NCBI GenBank assembly: GCA_948099385.1 | Contig: CANUEZ040000196.1 | Coordinates: 1,967,001 to 2,031,000 of the forward strand | DNA: 64,000 nucleotides | Source: Fasciola hepatica | Lineage: Eukaryota > Platyhelminthes > Trematoda > Plagiorchiida > Fasciolidae | Direction of reading: 5' to 3' | Shown here: piece after piece, positions 54,001 to 64,000 of the stretch | Layout of the letters: every line of letters starts with the position of its first letter | Position numbering within the stretch: position 1 is the stretch's first letter | Position numbers and translations under genes: made by a program | The notes under the pieces: generated by a model | Seen by the model: the letters and a program-made list of their open reading frames with translations, nothing else | Told to the model about the DNA's origin: nothing | The model's database searches: none

Positions 54001-57000
54001 TGATCATGCAGCTTGAACGCTCAACTGAGCATTGAAATCCATGGAAGCACTGTACAGCTGTTTCATCTTCTAAGGAACTCGACTCATCAGCAGTGCACAT
54101 CGACCGAGCAACCACGGGCACTCCAACAACCGGTGAACCATTGTGAATCGAACAACTTAACAACACAAGGCTATCCGGGATGGCTATCAACGCTTTGTTC
54201 AACATCTACACTACGTGATATAGCACCCTTCCCAAACTCGCTTCCAATTTGAATGGTAAGAACCAGCTTTGCGCACACCGATCGACTCCTATGATGGATG
54301 ACTTCTCTGTAGGGGCCTAAGTACAACCAACGCATTCCCAAATGAACAACCTACACAGCTTCCTTACTATGCATGCAATTGATTAGTAGTACGAGATTAG
54401 ATTAGATCAGATTAGATTTGTATAACATGATTGATCATGCAGCTTGAACGCTCAACTGAGCATTGAAATCCATGGAAGCACTGTACAGCTGTTTCATCCT
54501 CTAACGGACTCGACTCATCAGCAGTGCACATCGACCGAGCCCACACGGGCACTCCAACAACCGGTGAACCATTGTGAATCGAACAACTTAACAACACAAG
54601 GCTATCCGGGATGGCTATCAACGCTTTGTTCAACATCTACACTACATCATATATAGCACCCTTCCCAAACTCGCTTTAAATTTGAATGGTAAGAACCAGC
54701 TTCGCGCACACCGATCGACTCCTGTGATGGATGACTTCTCTGTAGGGGCCTAAGTACAACCAACGCATTCCCAAATGAACAACCTACACAGCTTCCTTAC
54801 TATGCATGCAATTGATTAGTAGTACGAGATTAGATTAGATTAGATTAGATTTGTATAATATGATTGATCATGCAGCTTGAACGCTCAACTGAGCATTGAA
54901 ATCCATGGAAGCACTGTACAGCTGTTTCATCCTCTAAGGGACTCGACTCATCAGCAGTGCACATCGACCGAGCAACCACGGGCACTCCAACAACCGGTGA
55001 ACCATTGTGAATCGAACAACTTAACAACACAAGGCTATCCGGGATGGCTATCAACGCTTTGTTCAACATCTACACTACATCATATATAGCACCCTTCCCA
55101 AACTCGCTTTAAATTTGAATGGTAAGAACCAGCTTCGCGCACACCGATCGACTCCTATGATGGATGACTTCTCTGTAGGGGCCTAAGTACAACCAACGCA
55201 TTCCCAAATGAACAACCTACACAGCTTCCTTACTATGCATGCAATTGATTAGTAGTACGAGATTAGATCAGATTAGATTAGATTTGTATAATATGATTGA
55301 TCATGCAGCTTGAACGCTCAACTGAGCATTGAAATCCATGGAAGCACTGTACAGCTGTTTCATCCTTGTTCGGACTCGACTCATCAGCAGTGCACATCGA
55401 CCGAGCCCCCACGGGCACTCCAACAACCGGTGAACCATTGTCAATCGAACAACTTAACAACACAAGGCTATCCGGGATGGCTATCAACGCTTTGTTCAAC
55501 ATCTACACTACATGATATAGCACCCTTCCCAAACTGGCTTCAAATTTGAATGGTAAGAACCAGCTTCGCGAACACCGATCGACTCCTATGATGGATGACT
55601 TCTCTGTAGGGGCCTGAGTACAACCAACGCATTCCCAAATGAACAACCTACACAGCTTCCTTACTATGCATGCAATTGATAAGTAGTACGAGATTAGATT
55701 AGATCAGATTAGATTTGTATAATATGATTGATCATGCAGCTTGAACGCTCAACTGAGCATTGAAATCCATGGAAGCACTGTACAGCTGTTTCATCCTCTA
55801 AGGGACTCGACTCATCAGCAGTGCACATCGACCGAGCAACCACGGGCACTCCAACAACCGGTGAACCATTGTGAATCGAACAACTTAACAACACAAGGCT
55901 ATCCGGGATGGCTATCAACGCTTTGTTCAACATCTACACTTCATCATATAGCACCCTTCCCCAACTCGCTTCAAATTTGAATGGTAAGAACCAGCTTCGC
56001 GCACACCGATCGACTCCTGTGATGGATGACTTCTCTGTAGGGGCCTAAGTACAACCAACGCATTCCCAAATGAACAACCTACACAGCTTCCTTACTATGC
56101 ATGCAATTGATTAGTAGTACGAGATTAGATTAGATCAGATTAGATTTGTATAATATGATTGATCATGCAGCTTGAACGCTCAACTGAGTATTGAAATCCA
56201 TGGAAGCACTGTACAGCTGTTTCATCCTCTAAGGGACTCGACTCATCAGCAGTGCACATCGACCGAGCAACCACGGGCACTCCAACAACCGGTGAACCAT
56301 TGTGAATCGAACAACTTAACAACACAAGGCTATCCGGGATGGCTCTCAACGCTTTGTTCAACACCAACACTTCATCATATATAGCAAAATTCCCAAACTG
56401 GCTTCAAATTTGAATGGTAACAACCAGCTTCGCGCACACCGATCGACTCCTATGATGGATGACTTCTCTGTAGGGGCCTAAGTACAACCAACGCATTCCC
56501 AAATGAACAACCGACACAGCTTCCTTACTATGCATGCAATTGATTAGTAGTACGAGATTAGATTAGATTAGATTAGATTTGTATAATATGATTGATCATG
56601 CAGCTTGAACGCTCAACTGAGCATTGAAATCCATGGAAGCACTGTACAGCTGTTTCATCCTCTAAGGGAATCGACTCATCAGCAGTGCACATCGACCGAG
56701 CAACCACGGGCACTCCAACAACCGGTGAACCATTGTGAATCGAACAACTTAACAACACAAGGCTATCCGGGATGGCTCTCAACGCTTTGTTCAACATCTA
56801 CACTACATGATATAGCACCCATCCCAAACTCGCTCCAAATTTGAATGGTAAGAACCAGCTTCGCGCACACCGATCCACTCCTATGATGGATGACTTCTCT
56901 GTAGGGGCCTGAGTACAACCAACGCATTCACAAATGAACAACCTACACAGCTTCCTTACTATGCATGCAATTGATTAGTAGTACGAGATTAGATTAGATC

Positions 57001-58746
57001 AGATTAGATTTGTATAATATGATTGATCATGCAGCTTGAACGCTCAACTGAGCATTGAAATCCATGGAAGCACTGTACAGCTGTTTCATCCTCTAACGGA
57101 CTCGACTCATCAGCAGTGCACATCGACCGAGCCCCCACGGGCACTCCAACAACCGGTGAACCATTGTGAATCGAACAACTTAACAACACAAGGCTATCCG
57201 GGATGGCTATCAACGCTTTGTTCAACATCTACACTACATGATATAGCACCCTTCCCAAACTGGCTTCAAATTTGAATGGTAAGAACCAGCTTCGCGAACA
57301 CCGATCGACTCCTATGATGGATGACTTCTCTGTAGGGGCCTAAGTACAACCAACGCATTCACAAATGAACAACCTACACAGCTTCCTTACTATGCATGCA
57401 ATTGATTAGTAGTACGAGATTAGATCAGATTAGATTAGATTTGTATAATATGATTGATCATGCAGCTTGAACGCTCAACTGAGCATTGAAATCCATGGAA
57501 GCACTGTACAGCTGTTTCATCCTCTAAGGGACTCGACTCATCAGCAGTGCACATCGACCGAGCCCCCACGGGCACTCCAACAACCGGTGAACCATTGTCA
57601 ATCGAACAACTTAACAACACAAGGCTATCCGGGATGGCTATCAACGCTTTGTTCAACATCTACACTACATGATATAGCACCCTTCCCAAACTGGCTTCAA
57701 ATTTGAATGGTAAGAACCAGCTTCGCGAACACCGATCGACTCCTATGATGGATGACTTCTCTGTAGGGGCCTGAGTACAACCAACGCATTCCCAAATGAA
57801 CAACCTACACAGCTTCCTTACTATGCATGCAATTGATAAGTAGTACGAGATTAGATTAGATCAGATAAGATTTGTATAATATGATTGATCATGCAGCTTG
57901 AACGCTCAACTGAGCATTGAAATCCATGGAAGCACTGTACAGCTGTTTCATCCTCTAAGGGACTCGACTCATCAGCAGTGCACATCGACCGAGCAACCAC
58001 GGGCACTCCAACAACCGGTGAACCATTGTGAATCGAACAACTTAACAACACAAGGCTATCCGGGATGGCTATCAACGCTTTGTTCAACATCTACACTACA
58101 TCATATATAGCACCCTTCCCAAACTCGCTTTAAATTTGAATGGTAAGAACCAGCTTCGCGCACACCGATCGACTCCTATGATGGATGACTTCTCTGTAGG
58201 GGCCTAAGTACAACCAACGCATTCCCAAATGAACAACCTACACAGCTTCCTTACTATGCATGCAATTGATTAGTAGTACGAGATTAGATTAGATCAGATT
58301 AGATTTGTATAATATGATTGATCATGCAGCTTGAACGCTCAACTGAGCATTGAAATCCATGGAAGCACTGTACAGCTGTTTCATCCTCTAAGGGACTCGA
58401 CTCATCAGCAGTGCACATCGACCGAGCAACCACGGGCACTCCAACAACCGGTGAACCATTGTGAATCGAACAACTTAACAACACAAGGCTATCCGGGATG
58501 GCTCTCAACGCTTTGTTCAACATCTACACTACATCATATATAGCACCCTTCCCAAACTCGCTTTAAATTTGAATGGTAAGAACCAGCTTCGCGCACACCG
58601 ATCGACTCCTATGATGGATGACTTCTCTGTAGGGGCCTAAGTACAACCAACGCATTCCCAAATGAACAACCTACACAGCTTCCTTACTATGCATGCAATT
58701 GATTAGTAGTACGAGATTAGATTAGATCAGATTAGATTTGTATAAT

Positions 58747-61338
58747 ATGATTGATCATGCAGCTTGAACGCTCAACTGAGCATTGAAATCCATGGAAGCA
58801 CTGTACAGCTGTTTCATCCTCTAAGGGACTCGACTCATCAGCAGTGCACATCGACCGAGCAACCACGGGCACTCCAACAACCGGTGAACCATTGTGAATC
58901 GAACAACTTAACAACACAAGGCTATCCGGGATGGCTAACAACGCTTTGTTCAACATCTACACTACATGATATAGCACCCTTCCCAAACTCGCTTTAAATT
59001 GGAATGGTAACAACCAGCTTTGCGCACACCGATCGACTCCTATGATGGATGACTTCTCTGTAGGGGCCTATGTACAACCAACGCATCCCCAAATGAACAA
59101 CCTACACAGCTTCCTTACGATGCATGCAATTGATTAGTAGTACGAGATTAGATCAGATTAGATTAGATTTGTATAATATGATTGATCATGCAGCTTGAAC
59201 GCTCAACTGAGCATTGAAATCCATGGAAGCACTGTACAGCTGTTTCATCCTCTAAGGGACTCGACTCATCAGCAGTGCACATCGACCGAGCAACCACGGG
59301 CACTCCAACAACCGGTGAACCATTGTGAATCGAACAACTTAACAACACAAGGCTATCCGGGATGGCTATCAACGCTTTGTTCAACATCTACACTACATGA
59401 TATAGCACCCTTCCCAAAATCGCTTTAAATTTGAATGGTAAGAACCAGCTTTGCGCACACCGATCGACTCGTATGATGGATGACTTGTCTGTAGGGGCCT
59501 AAGTACAACCAACGCATTCCCAAATGAACAACCTACACAGCTTCCTTACTATGCATGCAATTGATTAGGAGTACGAGATTAGATTAGATTAGATTAGATT
59601 TGTATAATATGATTGATCATGCAGCTTGAACGCTCAACTGAGCATTGAAATCCATGGAAGCACTGTACAGCTGTTTCATCCTCTAAGGGACTCGACTCAT
59701 CAGCAGTGCACATCGACCGAGCAACCACGGGCACTCCAACAACCGGTGAACCATTGTGAATCGAACAACTCAACAACACAAGGCTATCCGGGATGGCTAT
59801 CAACGCTTTGTTCAACATCTACACTACATCATATATAGCACCCTTCCCAAACTCGCTTCAAATTTGAATGGTAACAACCAGCTTCGCGCACACCGATCCA
59901 CTCCTATGATGGATGACTTCTCTGAAGGGGCCTTAGTACAACCAACGCATTCCCAAATGAACAACCTACACAGCTTCCTTACTATGCATGCAATTGATTA
60001 GTAGTAAGAGATTAGATTAGATTAGATTAGATTTGTATAATATGATTGATCATGCAGCTTGAACGCTCAACTGAGCATTGAAATCCATGGAAGCACTGTA
60101 CAGCTGTTTCATCCTCTAAGGGAATCGACTCATCAGCAGTGAACATCGACCGAGCAACCACGGGCACTCCAACAACTGGTGAACCATTGTGAATCGAACA
60201 ACTTAACAACACAAGGCTATCCGGGATGGCTATCAACGCTTTGTTCAACATCTACACTACATGATATAGCACCCTTCCCAAACTCGCTTCCAATTTGAAT
60301 GGTAAGAACCAGCTTCGCGCACACCGATCGACTCCTATGATGGATGACTTCTCTGTAGGGGCCTAAGTACAACCAACGCATTCCCAAATGAACAACCTAC
60401 ACAGCTTCCTTACTATGCATGCAATTGATTAGTCGTACGAGATTAGATTAGATCAGATTAGATTTGTATAATATGATTGATCATGCAGCTTGAACGCTCA
60501 ACTGAGCATTGAAATCCATGGAAGCACTGTACAGCTGTTTCATCCTCTAACGGACTCGACTCATCAGCAGTGCACATCGACCGAGCCCCCACGGGCACTC
60601 CAACAACCGGTGAACCATTGTGAATCGAACAACTTAACAACACAAGGCTATCCGGGATGGCTATCAACGCTTTGTTCAACATCTACACTACATCATATAT
60701 AGCACCCTTCCCAAACTGGATTCAAATTTGAATGGTAACAACCAGCTTCGCGAACACCGATCGACTCCTATGATGGATGACTTCTCTGTAGGGGCCTGAG
60801 TACAACCAACGCATTCCCAAATGAAAAACTTACACAGCTTCCTTACTATGCATGCAATTGATTAGTAGTACGAGATTAGATTAGATTAGATTAGATTAGT
60901 ATAACATGATTGATCATGCAGCTTGAACGCTCAACTGAGCATTGAAATCCATGGAAGCACTGTACAGCTGTTTCATCCTCTAAGGGACTTGACTCATCAG
61001 CAGTGCACATCGACCGAGCAACCACGGGCACTCCAACAACCGGTGAACCATTGTGAATCGAACAACTTAACAACACAAGGCTATCCGGGATGGCTATCAA
61101 CGCTTTGTTCAACATCTACACTACATCATATATAGCACCCTTCCCAAACTGGATTCAAATTTGAATGGTAACAACCAGCTTCGCGAACACCGATCGACTC
61201 CTATGATGGATGACTTCTCTGTAGGGGCCTGAGTACAACCAACGCATTCCCAAATGAAAAACTTACACAGCTTCCTTACTATGCATGCAATTGATTAGTA
61301 GTACGAGATTAGATTAGATTAGATTAGATTTGTATAAC
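58747..61338. repeat. Six-unit higher-order repeat, copy 1 (2,592 bp)
   Basis: Six monomers (58764 to 60923) correspond one to one to the next six (61356 to 63515) at a constant offset of 2,592 bp. Shared rare markers are AAATTGGAATGG, CAGCTTTGCGC, ACGCATCCCC, CTCGTATGATGG with ACTTGTCTG, TCTGAAGGGGCC, AGTAGTAAGAG, ATTAGTCGTACG, CTGGATTC and AATGAAAAACTTAC. The two copies differ at perhaps 20 or more sites, so this duplication looks older than the 3,020-bp one. Confidence 0.88.
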
Positions 61339-63930
61339 ATGATTGATCATGCAGCTTGAACGCTCAACTGAGCATTGAAATCCATGGAAGCACTGTACAG
61401 CTGTTTCATCCTCTAAGGGACTCGACTCATCAGCAGTGCACATCGACCGAGCAACCACGGGCACTCCAACAACCGGTGAACCATTGTGAATCGAACAACT
61501 TAACAACACAAGGCTATCCGGGATGGCTATCAACGCTTTGTTCAACATCTACACTACATGATATAGCACCCTTCCCAAACTCGCTTTAAATTGGAATGGT
61601 AACAACCAGCTTTGCGCACACCGATCGACTCCTATGATGGATGACTTCTCTGTAGGGGCCTAAGTACAACCAACGCATCCCCAAATGAACAACCTACACA
61701 GCTTCCTTACTATGCATGCAATTGATTAGTAGTACGAGATTAGATCAGATTAGATTAGATTTGTATAATATGATTGATCATGCAGCTTGAACGCTCAACT
61801 GAGCATTGAAATCCATGGAAGCACTGTACAGCTGTTTCATCCTCTAAGGGACTCGACTCATCAGCAGTGCACATCGACCGAGCCCCCACGGGCACTCCAA
61901 CAACCGGTGAACCATTGTCAATCGAACAACTTAACAACACAAGGCTATCCGGGATGGCTATCAACGCTTTGTTCAACATCTACACTACATGATATAGCAC
62001 CCTTCCCAAAATCGCTTTAAATTTGAATGGTAAGAACCAGCTTTGGGCACACCGATCGACTCGTATGATGGATGACTTGTCTGTAGGGGCCTAAGTACAA
62101 CCAACGCATTCCCAAATGAACAACCTACACAGCTTCCTTACTATGCATGCAATTGATTAGTAGTACGAGATTAGATTAGATTAGATTAGATTTGTATAAT
62201 ATGATTGATCATGCAGCTTGAACGCTCAACTGAGCATTGAAATCCATGGAAGCACTGTACAGCTGTTTCATCATCTAAGGGACTCGACTCATCAGCAGTG
62301 CACATCGACCGAGCAACCACGGGCACTCCAACAACCGGTGAACCATTGTGAATCGAACAACTCAACAACACAAGGCTATCCGGGATGGCTATCAACGCTT
62401 TGTTCAACATCTACACTACATCATATATAGCACCCTTCCCAAACTGGCTTCAAATTTGAATGGTAACAACCAGCTTCGCGCACACCGATCCACTCCTATG
62501 ATGGATGACTTCTCTGAAGGGGCCTTAGTACAACCAACGCATTCCCAAATGAACAACCTACACAGCTTCCTTACTATGCATGCAATTGATTAGTAGTAAG
62601 AGATTAGATTAGATTAGATTAGATTTGTATAATATGATTGATCATGCAGCTTGAACGCTCAACTGAGCATTGAAATCCATGGAAGCACTGTACAGCTGTT
62701 TCATCCTCTAACGGACTCGACTCATCAGCAGTGCACATCGACCGAGCCCCCACGGGCACTCCAACAACTGGTGAACCATTGTGAATCGAACAACTTAACA
62801 ACACAAGGCTATCCGGGATGGCTATCAACGCTTTGTTCAACATCTACACTACATGATATAGCACCCTTCCCAAACTCGCTTCCAATTTGAATGGTAAGAA
62901 CCAGCTTCGCGCACACCGATCGACTCCTATGATGGATGACTTCTCTGTAGGGGCCTAAGTACAACCAACGCATTCCCAAATGAACAACCTACACAGCTTC
63001 CTTACTATGCATGCAATTGATTAGTCGTACGAGATTAGATTAGATCAGATTAGATTTGTATAATATGATTGATCATGCAGCTTGAACGCTCAACTGAGCA
63101 TTGAAATCCATGGAAGCACTGTACAGCTGTTTCATCCTCTAACGGACTCGACTCATCAGCAGTGCACATCGACCGAGCCCCCACGGGCACTAAAACAACC
63201 GGTGAACCATTGTGAATCGAACAACATAACAACACAAGGCTATCCGGGATGGCTATCAACGCTTTGTTCAACATCTACACTACATCATATATAGCACCCT
63301 TCCCAAACTGGATTCAAATTTGAATGGTAACAACCAGCTTCGCGAACACCGATCGACTCCTATGATGGATGACTTCTCTGTAGGGGCCTGAGTACAACCA
63401 ACGCATTCCCAAATGAAAAACTTACACAGCTTCCTTACTATGCATGCAATTGATTAGTAGTACGAGATTAGATTAGATTAGATTAGATTTGTATAACATG
63501 ATTGATCATGCAGCTTGAACGCTCAACTGAGCATTGAAATCCATGGAAGCACTGTACAGCTGTTTCATCCTCTAAGGGACTCGACTCATCAGCAGTGCAC
63601 ATCGACCGAGCAACCACGGGCACTCCAACAACCGGTGAACCATTGTGAATCGAACAACTTAACAACACAAGGCAATCGGGGATGGCTCTCAACGCTTTGT
63701 TCAACATCTACACTACATCATATATAGCACCCTTCCCAAACTGGCTTTAAATTTGAATGGTAAGAACCAGCTTCGCGCACACCGATCCACTCCTATGATG
63801 GATGACTTCTCTGTAGGGGCCCAAGTACAACCAACGCATTCCCAAATGAACAACCTACACAGCTTCCTTACTATGCATGCAATTGATTAGTAGTACGAGA
63901 TTAGATTAGATTAGATTAGATTTGTATAAT
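61339..63930. repeat. Six-unit higher-order repeat, copy 2 (2,592 bp)
   Basis: Second copy of the block at 58747-61338. Its last unit (63515) differs more, carrying GGCAATCGGGG as in the dimeric repeat at 36-40 kb, which suggests conversion or the end of the duplicated tract near 63670. Confidence 0.8.
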
Positions 63931-63945
63931 ATGATTGATCATGCA

Positions 63946-64000
63946 GCTTGAACGCTCAACTGAGCATTGAAATCCATGGAAGCACTGTACAGCTGTTTCA
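63946..64000. repeat. Partial monomer at the right window edge
   Basis: The last anchor is followed by only 55 bases, ending in the hammerhead-like motif. There is no sign of a unique flank. Confidence 0.95.
63974..64000 (-). ncRNA. Hammerhead-like motif cut by the window edge
   Basis: The last monomer starts at anchor 63946 and the window ends inside the motif, at the TTTCA of its core GAA. The visible 3' half (GAA, ACAGCUGU, A, CAGUGC, UUC, CAU on minus) matches the reference copy. The array evidently continues to the right. Confidence 0.75.

Larger units (their letters stand above)
1..64000. repeat. Tandem satellite array, ~431-bp monomer, 149 anchors
   Basis: The window is one head-to-tail array. 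I used as anchor the T of TTGAACGC just after the TGATCATGCAGC block. Anchors: 165 596 1024 1455 1863 2294 2727 3162 3570 3978 4409 4847 5278 5709 6137 6563 6994 7425 7851 8282 8713 9144 9575 10006 10432 10863 11294 11720 12151 12582 13013 13446 13879 14310 14741 15172 15603 16034 16465 16898 17331 17762 18193 18626 19059 19490 19923 20356 20787 21218 21651 22082 22513 22946 23377 23810 24243 24674 25105 25536 25967 26400 26831 27264 27697 28128 28559 28990 29421 29852 30283 30714 31145 31577 32010 32441 32872 33303 33739 34170 34601 35032 35463 35894 36325 36756 37187 37618 38049 38480 38911 39344 39775 40206 40639 41070 41501 41934 42365 42796 43227 43658 44089 44522 44953 45384 45818 46249 46680 47111 47542 47973 48404 48838 49269 49700 50131 50562 50992 51425 51856 52287 52720 53151 53582 54013 54444 54877 55310 55741 56172 56605 57036 57467 57898 58331 58764 59195 59626 60059 60490 60923 61356 61787 62218 62651 63082 63515 63946. 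All units have the same orientation. No unique DNA or foreign insertion interrupts them. Lengths are mainly 431 or 433 bp, with 408, 426, 428, 430, 432, 434, 435, 436 and 438 bp variants. Confidence 0.99.

Noticed and set aside
1..64000. CRISPR-like array
   Set aside because: The repeat unit is 431 bp and nearly identical throughout; there are no short repeats with unique spacers.
1..64000. Hammerhead motif on the plus strand
   Set aside because: I found no CTGANGA with a correctly spaced GAA and NUH on the plus strand; only the minus strand has the motif.
1..64000. Centromere-specific protein-binding box (CENP-B-box type)
   Set aside because: No match to the conserved core of the mammalian CENP-B box in the monomer. 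A centromeric location cannot be judged from the sequence.
1..64000. Naming a species or a published satellite family
   Set aside because: The hammerhead motif and satellite layout recall animal, including flatworm, repeats, but I cannot confirm a match without a database search.

Overview
The whole 64 kb window is one uninterrupted head-to-tail satellite array. I find no conventional gene, tRNA, rRNA, transposon body, CRISPR array or unique flank. The monomer is about 431 bp. I counted 149 monomer anchors, with a mean spacing of about 431 bp from the first (165) to the last (63946). Both window ends fall inside monomers, so the real array is longer than 64 kb. This organisation is eukaryotic nuclear satellite DNA (centromeric, subtelomeric or sex-chromosome-type heterochromatin are all possible). 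The sequence alone does not name the species. A hammerhead-ribozyme-bearing satellite makes an animal plausible, for example a flatworm, where such satellites are known, but that is a weak inference.

The most notable content is a hammerhead-ribozyme-like motif on the minus strand of every monomer (anchor+28 to anchor+87; first copy 252 to 193). It reads as 6-bp stem I, CUGAUGA core, stem II, GAA, very short stem III (ACAGCUGU), a GUA cleavage triplet, then the other stem I strand. This is a type I arrangement with a minimal stem III, as in hammerheads of animal satellites, retrozymes and Penelope-like elements. A minus-strand transcript of the array could in principle self-cleave once per repeat into monomers of about 431 nt. 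One caveat is directly visible: between CUGAUGA and the GUCC/GGAU stem II there are five extra bases (GUCGA) that look like a short tandem duplication of GAGUC. The ribozyme could therefore be weakened, refolded or inactive. A match to the Pol III B-box core lies about 45 nt upstream of the ribozyme on the same strand, without a well-placed A box.

Layout: 0-12 kb is irregular in monomer length (408, 426, 428, 435 and 438 bp mixed with 431), including three units with the same 23-bp deletion. From about 12 kb onward almost all units are 431 or 433 bp. Higher-order duplications sit on top of the monomer array: a four-unit block near 28-31 kb, a three-unit block near 20.6-23.2 kb, a two-unit (862 bp) alternation at 36.3-40.2 kb, a seven-unit 3,020-bp tandem duplication at about 44.4-50.4 kb, and a six-unit 2,592-bp duplication at about 58.7-63.9 kb. 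A run of 19 units at 25.1-33.3 kb shares a locally homogenised variant.

Short open frames recur once per monomer on both strands (about 74 codons minus, about 79 codons plus from a TTG). They are best explained as a by-product of repeat homogeneity: 431 is not a multiple of three, the frames are broken in several units, and replacement changes are freely tolerated. They are not annotated as genes.
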